A stretch of DNA of 64,000 nt from Leptolyngbya ohadii IS1 (lineage in GTDB: Bacteria; Cyanobacteriota; Cyanobacteriia; Elainellales; Elainellaceae), in assembly GCF_002215035.1 (NCBI RefSeq), contig NZ_NKFP01000004.1, forward strand, positions 1,241,726 to 1,305,725. Reading direction: 5' to 3'. Shown here piece by piece: positions 23,787 to 32,913 of this stretch. The notes beneath the pieces were generated by a model that was not told where the DNA came from, searched no databases, and saw only the letters and a program-made list of their open reading frames with translations. Made by a program: the position numbers and the translations under genes. The stretch's first letter is position 1, and each line of letters starts with the position of its first letter.

Positions 23787-26692
23787 AACTTGATGGCATT
23801 ACTGGGAAGGTTGATCAGGGTTTGCACGATCGCATCAGGGGCAGCATGTAATTTTATCGGGGAGGCAATGACAGCAAGGTCAACATCTGCTTCGATCGCG
23901 ATGGCATTCACGGCAGCAACAGCCTGCTCGATCAGTTCGGAGGCAATGCAGGGTTGTTTGACTAGCTCGATCTTGCCCGATTCCAAACGTTCCAGGCTGA
24001 GGATATCGTTAACCAGACGAACGAGGCGATCGCTGCTTTGACCTGCCACTTCCAGCATTCTGCGGGCGGTTTCGGGTTCGTCGTCCAGGATACCGGAGGC
24101 AAGTAAGCCCAGGGAGGCGCGGATCGAGGTGAGGGGGGTTCGCAGTTCGTGGGTGACGATCGAGATAAATTCGTCTTTCATCCGGTTTACCTCATGGCGA
24201 TCGCTCACATCCAGGAGGATGCCGTACCAGGTGATATTGTCGTGACACAGCAGGGGGCGAGAACTTGCTTCCAGCCACTTCATCTGACCGGAAGGGGTAA
24301 TGTTGCGGAAAACGAAGGAGAACGGTTCCAGCGTATTGGCACTGTGGGCAACTGCCGCACTGTGGGCAGCCCGATCGTCTGGATGAATTTGCGACAGGAC
24401 ACTGTTTGCATCGGCAAGGATTTCCTCTGGCTCCAGTTCCAGAATGGTACGGCTCATGGAGCTTACGTATTCAAACTTGTGGGAGCCGTCTAGGTACTGG
24501 GTATAGGTATAAATCATTCCAGGGACAGCCGCCGCTACCTGCTGGAATCGGGCTTCGCTGCGTCGAGTAGCTTCCGCCGCTTTTTCTAGCTCCTGCTCTG
24601 CCTGTTTTAGAGAGGTCAGGTTTCGCAAACTCGCCACAATCCCAGAGATGACCCCGTTTCCATCCATGTAGGGCACATAGGTCACACTAAAAAACTGCCG
24701 TCCCAAAGCAGGAACTTGAAACCAGCCGCTGCGCTCGACCGTTTCTCCGGCAAGACAGCGAAGATAGCGAGGCAAGATGTCCTGCTCAAAAATATCCTGT
24801 CCCACAATCTCGGCTACGGAGACACCAATCATTTCAGCAGCAGATTTGTTGTACCAGCTAAGGTAGGTCTGGTTTACAACCTGATAACGGTGCTGAGTAT
24901 CAACCAGAGCGATACCATCAGTTGTACTGGCAATAATGCGTTCGTACTGTCGCAGCACAATCTCGGCTAGTCGGCGTTCTTCTTCAACCCGCTTGCGATC
25001 GCTGATGTCCGTTACGATGCCATGCCAGGTAATTTCTCCATTTTCACAGCGTTCTGGACGGGAGTTCGCCTGGAGCCACTTCACTTTGCCCGAAGGCGTA
25101 ATAATGCGCCACTCATGGCAAAAGGGCTGCATGGTTTTCAGGCTAACCCTTGTCGCCTGCCAGTAGGCTTCCCGATCGTCCGGGTGGATCTGCTCAGAGA
25201 TCAAAGCGCCATTTTGTCGCAGTTCTTCGATCGGGAATTCGTGAATTGCTGCTGCCGCCGGACTGAGGTAGTCAAATCGGCTAATACCGCGCACCGGATC
25301 TTCAATCACGGAATAGACGACCGCTGGCGATGCCTCGGTTAACTTCCGCAGCCGGGCTTCACTTTTATGGGTGGCTTCCGCCTCTACCTCCTTCTGGAAC
25401 AGATACCGCAGCTGCCGTGCCATCTGATTGAAGGACTGGGTCAATTCCTGCACTTCGGCGATCGGACTGTTTGCGGGCAACTCCTGGGTTGCAAAATGAG
25501 TAGAGTCGGGATTTAACTTTCCCTCTGCTAGCTCTCGGCTGGCTCGACTTAGCTGGGCAATCCGGGCTGTAACCCACCGGGAAATGGTGATACCGGATGC
25601 GATCGCCCCTGCCAATGCCAGCAAACACAGCAATACCGTTGTGCGGATATTTTGCTCAATCTGGGCGGTAAAGTCCGACTCTGGCACCACAATCACAATC
25701 AGCCAGTCCAATCCCAGTCGATCGCGGTAGGGAATCACTCGCACAAACCGATCGGCTTCTGCCAGATTCAGGTGAATTTGCTGCGGAGAATCCACCGTTT
25801 CCAGGTCGATCGATTGCACCAGTTGGGACATCGTATCCCGCATCAGCGGATCGGGACTTTCTGCGGCACGGACTCGCGCTAACTCTCCGGTCTGTGGCGT
25901 CAACAGGGGTTGATTCGTGGAGTTGGCAACCAGCAAGCCCGATCGCTCCACAATAAAGACCTGCCCCGATTCCCCTACTTTTAGCGCTGCCAGAAAGCGA
26001 TTCAGATTTTCCAGCACAATATCCGTTGCCAGAATTCCCTGAAATTGACCGGATGCATCATAGAAAGGTAGCCCCGCCGAAATGCCCAGCAGGGGAACAC
26101 GCCCTACAAACTGGTAAATCGGACTCCAGGTTGGCTGACCCGCCTGCTTCGGGATCTGATACCAGGGTCTTTTGCGAGCGTCGTAGTTGCGGGAGACGAT
26201 TTCAGCAGGAGCCGGTTTTCCGTCCGCCTGAATGTCTGAAATAGAATAGATGCCCGCCGCAAATCCTTCTGTGCGATAAACGCTCAGGGCAGAGTTGTTT
26301 TGTACCGACCCGACCATGCCACCCCGTTCATTGGCGATCGCGATCGTGCCCACTGCGGGAAACCGTCGGATCTGCGCCAGAAAAAACCGCTCCAGGGCTA
26401 CCGTATCCGCCGTCTCAAATCCGGGAAGACTGCCCAGACGAATGGCATCTGCATTCAGTTGGTTAACCAGATGGGGAACTTCCAGCGTTTTTTGCAAATA
26501 GAGCGTGGTGCGATCGCCGACTTCAAGCATTAACTGCTCTGCCAGGTCGGACACAGCCTGCTGCCCACTGCGGTAAGACAAGTAACCCACCAGCGCCACA
26601 GTTCCTACCGTTTGCAGCACAAAAGGAACAACTAGGACTGCACGGAGCGGAATGGGTTTAGGGAACCGCTGCCACCATTTGCCGGAAATCAT
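23738..26692 (-). CDS. Disrupted membrane histidine kinase: Cache-HAMP-PAS-PAS-PAS-HisKA, truncated ATPase
   Basis: The 984-residue product has a membrane helix (LRAVLVVPFVLQTVGTVALVG), dCache-like sensor to about 350, a second helix, HAMP, three PAS domains (about 450-575, 585-700, 710-830) and a HisKA H-box (ISIVTHELRTPLTSIRAS). The ATPase domain breaks off right after its N-box (NLPSNAIKFS) and the frame then reads 12 residues of antisense HisKA sequence before stopping. G1 and G2 boxes are in the detached fragment at 23400-23684, so the product cannot bind ATP normally. N-box leucine is replaced by proline. It could still act as a sensor or partner of the intact paralogue. The start is ATG 26692. 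Confidence 0.9.
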   Translation of the reverse strand: MISGKWWQRFPKPIPLRAVLVVPFVLQTVGTVALVGYLSYRSGQQAVSDLAEQLMLEVGDRTTLYLQKTLEVPHLVNQLNADAIRLGSLPGFETADTVALERFFLAQIRRFPAVGTIAIANERGGMVGSVQNNSALSVYRTEGFAAGIYSISDIQADGKPAPAEIVSRNYDARKRPWYQIPKQAGQPTWSPIYQFVGRVPLLGISAGLPFYDASGQFQGILATDIVLENLNRFLAALKVGESGQVFIVERSGLLVANSTNQPLLTPQTGELARVRAAESPDPLMRDTMSQLVQSIDLETVDSPQQIHLNLAEADRFVRVIPYRDRLGLDWLIVIVVPESDFTAQIEQNIRTTVLLCLLALAGAIASGITISRWVTARIAQLSRASRELAEGKLNPDSTHFATQELPANSPIAEVQELTQSFNQMARQLRYLFQKEVEAEATHKSEARLRKLTEASPAVVYSVIEDPVRGISRFDYLSPAAAAIHEFPIEELRQNGALISEQIHPDDREAYWQATRVSLKTMQPFCHEWRIITPSGKVKWLQANSRPERCENGEITWHGIVTDISDRKRVEEERRLAEIVLRQYERIIASTTDGIALVDTQHRYQVVNQTYLSWYNKSAAEMIGVSVAEIVGQDIFEQDILPRYLRCLAGETVERSGWFQVPALGRQFFSVTYVPYMDGNGVISGIVASLRNLTSLKQAEQELEKAAEATRRSEARFQQVAAAVPGMIYTYTQYLDGSHKFEYVSSMSRTILELEPEEILADANSVLSQIHPDDRAAHSAAVAHSANTLEPFSFVFRNITPSGQMKWLEASSRPLLCHDNITWYGILLDVSDRHEVNRMKDEFISIVTHELRTPLTSIRASLGLLASGILDDEPETARRMLEVAGQSSDRLVRLVNDILSLERLESGKIELVKQPCIASELIEQAVAAVNAIAIEADVDLAVIASPIKLHAAPDAIVQTLINLPSNAIKFSAGGFGFVVQDTGGK
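24058..24154 (-). repeat. 97-bp inverted duplication, right arm (native HisKA copy)
   Basis: This is the in-place copy inside the kinase reading frame, encoding the H-box helix. Its exact inverted partner is at 23690-23786; the arms are separated by 271 bp that encode the rest of HisKA and the N-box. Confidence 0.97.
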
Positions 26693-26790
26693 TGCTGAAG
26701 ATCGTAGTTCCCTCTAGGAATATTGAAGAAAATGTTGAGAAGCAAGACAGCAAATTAGCTTAAAACTTTTTAACTATTTTTAATCTATCT

Positions 26791-27510
26791 TTAAATATAA
26801 ATCTGACTCAGGATAATTCGCAGGCGATCGTAGTCATCTTTGAGCAGAATGCTGAGGGTGCGTCCTGCCTGCACAAGCCACTGGCGATCTGCCTGCCGCA
26901 GGCGATAAATTTCCCGAATGGCTGCGGCTGCCAACCCATCCACTGGGGCACCGTTAACCTGGAGCAGGGTTCGCAGAAAATCCAGCTGTTCGCTGAAGTG
27001 CAGCACCTCTTCGGGTTCACAGTAATAAACCGCTTGGTGAATCTGGGGCGGGCGGGGTGGCAAATGCTGATAGATTATGCCTGAAGTATGGGCATGGCTG
27101 CTGCCGTTCTTTCTGCCGTTGCCGTTTTTCGTGCCGCTGCCATTTCTCGTGCTTTCCGCAGAACGCCCAGACTCAAAACCAACGATCGCCGCCCGAAATT
27201 CGGTTTTCAGCATGGCAAAAATCTGGGGCTGCTGCTCGCGCAGATCTTCTAGCGAAAGTCCTAATGCCCTGGCACGATGCACGGAGTCGATCGGGCTGGT
27301 GGTGGCATGGTAAACCACCGCATACACAACGTTGCCGGACTCCTCATCCCTTGCCTTCACCCAACTGCCAAAGGGCGGCATCACCGCAAAGCTCAAATCC
27401 TCCGGTTCAAGGCACTGCGCCAGGAATTCAGTCGTTGCCGTCTCGATCACTTCGGCAAAATAGCCAGGGTGACGGCTCTGGGAGCTGAATTGGGGGAGGG
27501 GGAGGCGCAT
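26791..27510 (-). CDS. Conserved cyanobacterial protein, probably HAS-barrel domain
   Basis: The 239-residue protein has a conserved N-terminal half (residues 1-115: AEVIETATTEFLAQCLEPED, PPFGSWVKARDEESG, VYAVVYHATTSPIDSVHRAR), which resembles the HAS barrel found in HerA-like ATPases and ATP synthases. A low-complexity linker rich in N, G and K (residues 116-145) follows, then a helical C-terminal half. There is no ATPase motif, so any role would be as a partner or adaptor. It starts at ATG 27510, directly beside a purine-rich low-complexity tract. I assign the domain from memory of cyanobacterial homologues. Confidence 0.65.
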   Translation of the reverse strand: MRLPLPQFSSQSRHPGYFAEVIETATTEFLAQCLEPEDLSFAVMPPFGSWVKARDEESGNVVYAVVYHATTSPIDSVHRARALGLSLEDLREQQPQIFAMLKTEFRAAIVGFESGRSAESTRNGSGTKNGNGRKNGSSHAHTSGIIYQHLPPRPPQIHQAVYYCEPEEVLHFSEQLDFLRTLLQVNGAPVDGLAAAAIREIYRLRQADRQWLVQAGRTLSILLKDDYDRLRIILSQIYI

Positions 27511-27605
27511 TGTGTGGAGAGTGGTGGTGGTGGAATGGGGATGGGGAGGGGAGTAGGGAGAGCAGGGGGGCAGGGGAGCAGGGAGATGGGAAAGGGTATT
27601 TTTGA
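27507..27605 (+). repeat. Low-complexity G-rich tract
   Basis: Almost entirely G with interspersed A and T on this strand, made of degenerate GGGAGCAGG-like 7-8 base units and a GTGGTGGTGG run. Tracts of the same type recur at about 28083-28130, 44230-44310, 52410-52470 and 53230-53290. Confidence 0.8.
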
Positions 27606-27766
27606 GATGTTTCTGAAGGTTTGTTGTTGGGGTGGGTTTCCTGGGTAAGGGTGATTTCCCACCCGCGATCGATTCTGAATCTTCTAAATCTTGAATCTTC
27701 TTCTGAATCTATTGTGTGGGGAACAGATGCTTTGAAGACAGATGCTTGGGAAACAGGGGGAGGGCA

Positions 27767-27961
27767 CTATTTTTTGGCGCGTCCCGCTTTAGCATCGATC
27801 GCTTCAATATCAGAGAGCTTGAAGGTGACGAGCTTATCCCAGTTGCCGCCCTCAAACAGCACTGCTGCATTGCCATCTCCCACACGCTGAACTAAACCTT
27901 GATAGCCATAGTAGATATCGTTGGTGTTGGTCACGCGAACCGCAGCTCCAGGCAGAATCAT
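27767..27961 (-). CDS. ndhS: NAD(P)H-quinone oxidoreductase subunit S
   Basis: The 64-residue protein reads [20 protein letters not shown], then [20 protein letters not shown] and [16 protein letters not shown], matching NdhS, the SH3-like (PsaE-like) subunit that docks ferredoxin on the photosynthetic NDH-1 complex on the stromal face of thylakoids. Length is normal and the C-terminus is basic. It stands alone; other ndh genes are not in the window. Confidence 0.85.
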   Translation of the reverse strand: MILPGAAVRVTNTNDIYYGYQGLVQRVGDGNAAVLFEGGNWDKLVTFKLSDIEAIDAKAGRAKK

Positions 27962-28203
27962 GAGTGAGTTATTAATAAAGTGAACAAAGTGAACTGATAT
28001 TAGCTTAGACCATTCCCATCCGAAAGCAGCACCAAACCCCTCTCAAACTCCATCATTCAGCCAATCACCACCATCAATTTTCCCCTGCCTCTTGCTCCCC
28101 TGCCCCTCACTCCCCACTCCACCACTAGACAGATCTTCCCCCCTCAACCCCAAGGAACCCGATAAAATCCTTAGAGACATTTCCTCTAGCCTGGGCGAAT
28201 TCT

Positions 28204-28428
28204 ATGCCGCTTTCTAAAGACGAATCCCGACAGCTGATCGAGCGCCTGATTTTTGCCGATGATCCGTCCGACGAGTGGGTGCAAGATGTGTGGGGCATGA
28301 GTCCGACCCTGGGGGACACGGCAGCAAAACTGCTGGAAGTTTTTGGTGACTTAATCGAGCTTTGTTCGGAGGATCAGCTGGAAATTTTGCTGCAATCCTA
28401 CTACCAGGATCAGCTGGGTCAGTCCTAG
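28204..28428 (+). CDS. Small acidic conserved cyanobacterial protein
   Basis: The 74-residue protein is acidic and helical (MPLSKDESRQLIERLIFADD, then an aromatic VQDVWGMSPTLGD stretch, then LLEVFGDLIELCSEDQLEIL). It looks like small hypothetical proteins common in cyanobacteria, but I cannot name the family. There is no clear ribosome binding site immediately before the ATG. Dispersed repeat A follows seven bases after the stop codon. Confidence 0.7.
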   Translation: MPLSKDESRQLIERLIFADDPSDEWVQDVWGMSPTLGDTAAKLLEVFGDLIELCSEDQLEILLQSYYQDQLGQS

Positions 28429-28434
28429 GAACAG

Positions 28435-28466
28435 TTCCCCCAGAATTGGGGGCTAGGGGGCGGTTC
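28435..28466 (-). repeat. Dispersed repeat A, copy 2
   Basis: The reverse complement of this segment matches 1021-1052 at 31 of 32 bases. Its CCCCCA-GAAT-TGGGGG part folds into a perfect hairpin, which could terminate or stabilise the transcript of the preceding small gene. Confidence 0.85.
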
Positions 28467-28588
28467 GGATCAAAAGAATCTCTTTTCAGATGGGTTATTT
28501 GAAACCGCTAGCTCGTAATCAAAAATCTAGGAATTACAAATTACAGGGTCAGATTACAGAGTCAGAAATTTTATAGTGGAGAATCATC

Positions 28589-29251
28589 GTGATAGAAGTT
28601 TTACCCGATCGCCAAACTGTCCAAACTGCTACCCAAATCCTTCAGCAGCAGGGCTTACCCACTCACCTGACTCCGCAGAAAAACTGGGATCAGGCATTGC
28701 TTGCCCAGTTGCTTGAACCGATCGATCGTCAAGCGGCAATTCTAGACATGGGCTGTGGGGATTGTTGTACTCTCGATTTTCTAGCCGCACTGGGTTTCAC
28801 GAGTCTGCACGGAATTGATTTGCAGATTAAAGATCTGCAAGCCGACAAACCGGAATCTCGTCCCTATCAGCTTTCTGAGGGCGATCTGATGCACACCCCC
28901 TTTGCCGATCGCTCCTACGAGGTTCTCACCAGCATTTCCGTAATCGAGCATGGGGTAGACCTGAATGCCTTTTTTGCCGAAGCCGATCGTCTTTTAAAGC
29001 CCAACGGCATTTTGTACGTCACCACGGACTACTGGGAAACGAAGATCCCGATCGACTCCACCATCAAACCGTTTGGGCTGTCCTGGCAGATCTTTTCCAG
29101 GGAGGAGATTCAGCAGGCGATCGATCTGGCAGAGCAGCACGGACTGACCCCGATTCAGGAAACCGCCATCCCTGCCTGTCAGGAATCCCCAGTCTCCTGG
29201 TACAGTCGCGACTATACCTTTATTGCCCTCGCCTTTCGCAAAGTCGGTTAA
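28589..29251 (+). CDS. Class I SAM-dependent methyltransferase
   Basis: The 220-residue protein has the Rossmann methyltransferase motif I ILDMGCGDCCTLDFLAALG (about residues 51-69), an acidic end of strand 2 (HGIDLQIKD), a motif resembling post-I (LSEGDLMHTPFADRSYEVL) and VIEHGVDLNAFFAEADRLLKP, the standard class I order. The substrate is not evident; small-molecule and polysaccharide methyltransferases look alike here. The GTG at 28589 has GGAG eight bases upstream. Confidence 0.85.
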   Translation: MIEVLPDRQTVQTATQILQQQGLPTHLTPQKNWDQALLAQLLEPIDRQAAILDMGCGDCCTLDFLAALGFTSLHGIDLQIKDLQADKPESRPYQLSEGDLMHTPFADRSYEVLTSISVIEHGVDLNAFFAEADRLLKPNGILYVTTDYWETKIPIDSTIKPFGLSWQIFSREEIQQAIDLAEQHGLTPIQETAIPACQESPVSWYSRDYTFIALAFRKVG

Positions 29252-29323
29252 CCGTTCTGGCGACGATTTGCCTGGGAATCTTCTATCGTAAAGAGTGGCT
29301 TCTGTTGATACGAGGGCAGTCTT

Positions 29324-30223
29324 TTGGCAAATTCTCTCAGCGTCAGGCGATCGAGCGGGTTGGGATTAGGGGCGATCGCGCTGGCAGCGTTTCTCTGGTC
29401 TGTAGCGGCAATTGTCGCCAGTCGTCTGTTTCAGAACGGCGTTACCCCTAGTCAGCTTGCCACTGCACGGGCAACGATCGCGGCGATCGGCTTGGGACTC
29501 TTTTATCTCAGAGGAAAACCGCTAAATCGGCAAACCTTCCGCTTAGATAAACGGGGGATTGGGCTGGGAATTTCCCTGGCAATGGTAACGTTTACCTACT
29601 ATGTGGCGATCGATCGGCTCTCGGTAGCAATTGCGCTAGTAATTCAGTACACGGCTCCGGCGATCGTGGTGCTGGTAAGTGCGGCTCGCAAACGGCGATT
29701 CCCGGATCTGGTGATGCTGCTGGCGTCAGGGATTGCCTTGCTGGGCGTTGCGCTGGTATCTGGCTTGGGGGCGGGTGAACTGAGGCTCGATACCGTGGGA
29801 CTGATTGGTGCAATCTTAAGCGCGATTTTCTTTGCCGGATATACCCTGTTCAGCGATGCGATGGTGCAGGACTTCGGGGCAATTGGGGTGATGTTTCGCG
29901 GATTCCTCATCTCCAGTCTGTTCTGGCTGGGAGTGCAGGTGAGCCAGGGCTTTCCGGCGGCAGTGTTTCAGCCTGCAAATCTTCCCGGCATTCTGTTTAC
30001 GGGCATTGGCGGCACGCTAATTCCTTTCTGTTTGCTCTGCTGGGGCATTCAGCAAGTTTCAGTAGAACGCGCCACGATCGCCGCAACGCTGGAACCCGTA
30101 ATGGCGGCAGTTCTGGCATGGCTGCTGCTGGGTCAAACCCTGACTCCGCTCCAGATCATCGGCAGTGGCTTGATTCTGGCGGCAGTGACTTCTCTGCAAC
30201 TGTGGCAGTCCCGATTAAAGTAG
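29324..30223 (+). CDS. EamA/DMT-family transporter
   Basis: The 299-residue protein has ten hydrophobic segments in two related halves of five, typical of the drug/metabolite exporter superfamily (AIALAAFLWSVAAIVASRLF near the N-terminus; ERATIAATLEPVMAAVLAWL near the end). Substrate unknown; relatives export amino acids or other metabolites. The start is TTG 29324, with GAGGG about seven bases upstream. The stop is 15 bp from the stop of the convergent AI-2E-family gene. Confidence 0.88.
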   Translation: MANSLSVRRSSGLGLGAIALAAFLWSVAAIVASRLFQNGVTPSQLATARATIAAIGLGLFYLRGKPLNRQTFRLDKRGIGLGISLAMVTFTYYVAIDRLSVAIALVIQYTAPAIVVLVSAARKRRFPDLVMLLASGIALLGVALVSGLGAGELRLDTVGLIGAILSAIFFAGYTLFSDAMVQDFGAIGVMFRGFLISSLFWLGVQVSQGFPAAVFQPANLPGILFTGIGGTLIPFCLLCWGIQQVSVERATIAATLEPVMAAVLAWLLLGQTLTPLQIIGSGLILAAVTSLQLWQSRLK

Positions 30224-30238
30224 TGCATTCACGAGTCG

Positions 30239-31405
30239 CTAATCTGTCCCTTCCACCGATCGCGAAGACAGTTGCTCTGAGATTTGTTCTGATATCTGCT
30301 CTGATATCTGCTCTGATATCTGCTCTGATATTTCCTCTATTTGTTCCGTCTGCACAATCACGACCTCCGGTTCTATGGGTTCCTCGATCGATCGCATTGC
30401 CTCGATCGTGCTTTTAATCGTTGCGGCGATCGGCATTGCCAGCACCACGCCCACAAATCCGGCAACTCGTCCCCCAATCAGCAGCGAGATAATAATCCAG
30501 ATCGGATTGAGTCCGGTGAAATTGCCGCGCAGTCGGGGCGCAATGATGTTATCGATAATTTGCTGATAGATCACACAGGCAGCCAACACCTGCACCGAAG
30601 GCACAAAGCCCTGAAGCCCCCAGATCAGCAAACAGACTAGACTGATGCCGATCGTGGGACCAATCAGCGGCACCACCTCAAACAAACCAATAATCAGCGT
30701 AAACAGCAGGGTGAATTTAATTTGCAAGATCAGCAGCGTCGGGATCAGGCAGGCCACCATGATGAGCGCCAGCAACACCTGACTGAGGAAAAACTGGTGA
30801 AACTGCTGCTGAAGGGAACTGCTGAGCGCACCGCCAAACCGCTCCGGTAAGAGGCGGATCAATCCTTTCCAGAAGCGATCGCCATAGAGCAGCATATAAA
30901 ACGCCAGCACAATCCAGAACACCGAAGCAAAAAGCTGCCCCAACGTATTCAGCGCCAGTTCTGGCAGGCGGGCAAGAATGCCCTGAATCTGCGTGACAAG
31001 CTGATTGGCGATTTGATCAAAGTTCAGCGGCAGGCTGTTGCGGTTAATCAGTGATTCCAGCCAGCTAATATTCTGGTTGCTCGCCTGCACCAGTTCCGGC
31101 AGTCTTTGCAAAAGCTGATTGGTCTGGTCGATCAGAATGGGGATGAGCGTCGATGCCAGCAGGATCAGCATCACCATAAACAGCATCAGCACCATAAACA
31201 CTGCCTGACTCCGGGTAGAGCCAAACCGCTGAAACGCCTGCACCAAATAGTTCAAAATCAGCGCCAGCACTGCACTGAGAACCACCAGCGTAATAATGCC
31301 TTCAAAATACTGGAAGACCTGCGCCAGAACCCACAGATTCAGCACGATCACAGGACCGCTCAATCCGTAGAGCAAATAGCGGCGCAGCAGTTCAGAAGTT
31401 CGCAT
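30239..31405 (-). CDS. AI-2E-family (PerM/UPF0118) transporter with ISEQ repeat tail
   Basis: The 388-residue protein has the family layout: membrane pairs at the N-terminus (VIVLNLWVLAQVFQYFEGI), a long amphipathic middle, and a conserved C-terminal membrane core (LIGPTIGISLVCLLIWGLQG, IGGRVAGFVGVVLAMPIAAT). Members export autoinducer-2 or act as Na+/H+ antiporters; the substrate cannot be told. The cytoplasmic tail (residues 345-388) carries ISEQ repeated four times or more, made by 12-bp tandem repeats in the DNA. It lies 35 bp after aroB on the same strand, so it is probably in one operon. Confidence 0.9.
   Translation of the reverse strand: MRTSELLRRYLLYGLSGPVIVLNLWVLAQVFQYFEGIITLVVLSAVLALILNYLVQAFQRFGSTRSQAVFMVLMLFMVMLILLASTLIPILIDQTNQLLQRLPELVQASNQNISWLESLINRNSLPLNFDQIANQLVTQIQGILARLPELALNTLGQLFASVFWIVLAFYMLLYGDRFWKGLIRLLPERFGGALSSSLQQQFHQFFLSQVLLALIMVACLIPTLLILQIKFTLLFTLIIGLFEVVPLIGPTIGISLVCLLIWGLQGFVPSVQVLAACVIYQQIIDNIIAPRLRGNFTGLNPIWIIISLLIGGRVAGFVGVVLAMPIAATIKSTIEAMRSIEEPIEPEVVIVQTEQIEEISEQISEQISEQISEQISEQLSSRSVEGTD
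30288..30335 (-). repeat. 12-bp tandem repeat encoding ISEQ units
   Basis: Four 12-bp copies of TCTGATATCTGC (plus strand), the last degenerate, inside the 3' end of the transporter gene. The copy number keeps the reading frame. Confidence 0.95.
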
Positions 31406-31440
31406 CGATCGCTAAAATTTTGCCTTTTCAAGCTTTGTTT

Positions 31441-32538
31441 TCAGGACTGAATTCCCTCAAGCACCTGCCGAACGATCGCTGCCGTAGGCTGATCCGTTAC
31501 CGTGACTGAGCCGATCGCCGTGGGCAGCACAAACCGAACCCGTCCATCCTTCACTTTCTTGTCGGTTTGCAGAGCAGCGACGATCGCATCCAGATCTATT
31601 CCCGCAGGCAGTTTAGTGGGTAATCCGGTTTTCTGAATCAGCACATTCTGCCGATCCGCCGAGTCCTGATCCCACATTCCCAAAGCCACGGCAATTTGTC
31701 CGGCTGCCACCATGCCGATCGCCACCGCTTCCCCGTGATTTACGACTTTGTAACCCGTCAGGCTTTCCACTGCATGACCGATCGTATGCCCATAATTGAG
31801 GATTGCCCGCAGTCCCGCCTCTTTCTCATCCTTGCTGACGACGTGCGCCTTTGCCTGACAGGAAGCCGTCAAGATCGTTTGCAGCAGTTCCTCGCCCACA
31901 TAGCGCTGCTGGTCTAGCCGCTTCTCCGCCTCTAGCTGCTCAAACAGTCCTGCATCCCAAATCACGCCGTACTTAATTACCTCCGCCATACCTGCCCGAA
32001 ATTCTCTGGGCGGCAGAGTTTGCAAGACCTGCGGATCGATCATCACCAGACGCGGCTGATAGAATGCCCCAATCAAATTCTTGCCCTGGGGATGATTTAC
32101 CCCCGTTTTGCCGCCGATCGACGCATCCACCATCGCCAGCAGAGACGTGGGCACCTGCACAAAGTTAATTCCTCGCAGCCAGGTTGCCGCCCCAAAGCCC
32201 GCCATATCGCCAATTACGCCACCGCCCAGCGCCACGATCGTCGAGGATCGCTCCAGCCGATGTTCCAGCGCCGCATCATAAACTTTTTGAATCGATGCCA
32301 GGGTTTTGTAGCGTTCTCCGGCAGGCAGCATAATCGGCGTCACCTGAAAGCCCGAAGCCGTGAGAGAGTCGATCGCCTGCTGTCCATAATGCTTAAAAAT
32401 CATGGGATTCGAGACCAGCAGCACCTTTTGCCCCAGTTTGAGCGGCTGCATCCAGTGCCCTAGCTGCCCCAGTCCGCCCGGTGTAATCGCGACTTCATAG
32501 GACTGCTGCGGTACTTCGACCCGAATAATCGACTTCAT
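31441..32538 (-). CDS. aroB: 3-dehydroquinate synthase
   Basis: AroB converts DAHP to 3-dehydroquinate, the second step of the shikimate pathway, in the cytoplasm with NAD+ and a divalent metal. The 365-residue protein has the diagnostic glycine loop [38 protein letters not shown], and [19 protein letters not shown], with the metal-binding [12 protein letters not shown] and [10 protein letters not shown] segments. The gene is normal in length and starts at ATG 32538. Confidence 0.96.
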   Translation of the reverse strand: MKSIIRVEVPQQSYEVAITPGGLGQLGHWMQPLKLGQKVLLVSNPMIFKHYGQQAIDSLTASGFQVTPIMLPAGERYKTLASIQKVYDAALEHRLERSSTIVALGGGVIGDMAGFGAATWLRGINFVQVPTSLLAMVDASIGGKTGVNHPQGKNLIGAFYQPRLVMIDPQVLQTLPPREFRAGMAEVIKYGVIWDAGLFEQLEAEKRLDQQRYVGEELLQTILTASCQAKAHVVSKDEKEAGLRAILNYGHTIGHAVESLTGYKVVNHGEAVAIGMVAAGQIAVALGMWDQDSADRQNVLIQKTGLPTKLPAGIDLDAIVAALQTDKKVKDGRVRFVLPTAIGSVTVTDQPTAAIVRQVLEGIQS

Positions 32539-32740
32539 GACTTCCTTACTACTTCCAGAATTGCCCGTGGGCTGATCTTACTGCACATTTGCGGGGTCTG
32601 TGGAAGCGTTGTGTGGAACTGGGCAGCAGGATTGCAGAAGGATTGCCGCGAAAAATGCTTGAATAGGAATCGTGACGTTTATCACGACACTTAATATCGA
32701 CTACATTGGCGTTTACTAATTTAGTTAGGGAGATAAGGTA

Positions 32741-32833
32741 ATGGGAGCGATCGCATATTTGCTGTTTGTGGGTGGTGCTGCCGGATTCGCACTGGCAATG
32801 TACTTTGGACTCCGCGCCGCTAAGGTGATCTAG
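32741..32833 (+). CDS. petL: Cytochrome b6f complex subunit VI (PetL)
   Basis: This 30-residue membrane peptide begins MGAIAYLLFVGGAAG and ends YFGLRAAKVI: a short N-terminus, one transmembrane helix and a basic FGLR-AK-I tail, the layout of PetL, a small single-helix subunit at the edge of the cytochrome b6f complex in thylakoids. AGGGAG and AAGG precede the ATG at suitable distance. The gene stands alone between aroB and a VOC protein. Identification is by tail pattern and size. Confidence 0.78.
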   Translation: MGAIAYLLFVGGAAGFALAMYFGLRAAKVI

Positions 32834-32850
32834 GAGCGATCGGGTTAAAT

Positions 32851-32904
32851 CCCCCTAGCCCCCCATTTATTTTTTCCGCTCCCCAGGAGCGAGTGGGGGG
32901 AGTC
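32851..32904 (+). repeat. Dispersed repeat B, copy 2
   Basis: C-rich arm, CGCTCCCCAGGAGCG hairpin core and G-rich arm, similar to the reverse complement of 1109-1162. It lies 17 bp after petL and could act as a terminator or stabilising hairpin. Confidence 0.6.
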
Positions 32905-32913
32905 AAACTTTTC

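Noticed and set aside
23690-24154. An active invertible DNA switch
   Set aside because: No recombinase gene is near and inversion of the 271-bp spacer would not restore a complete kinase; it is kept only as one option within the main finding.
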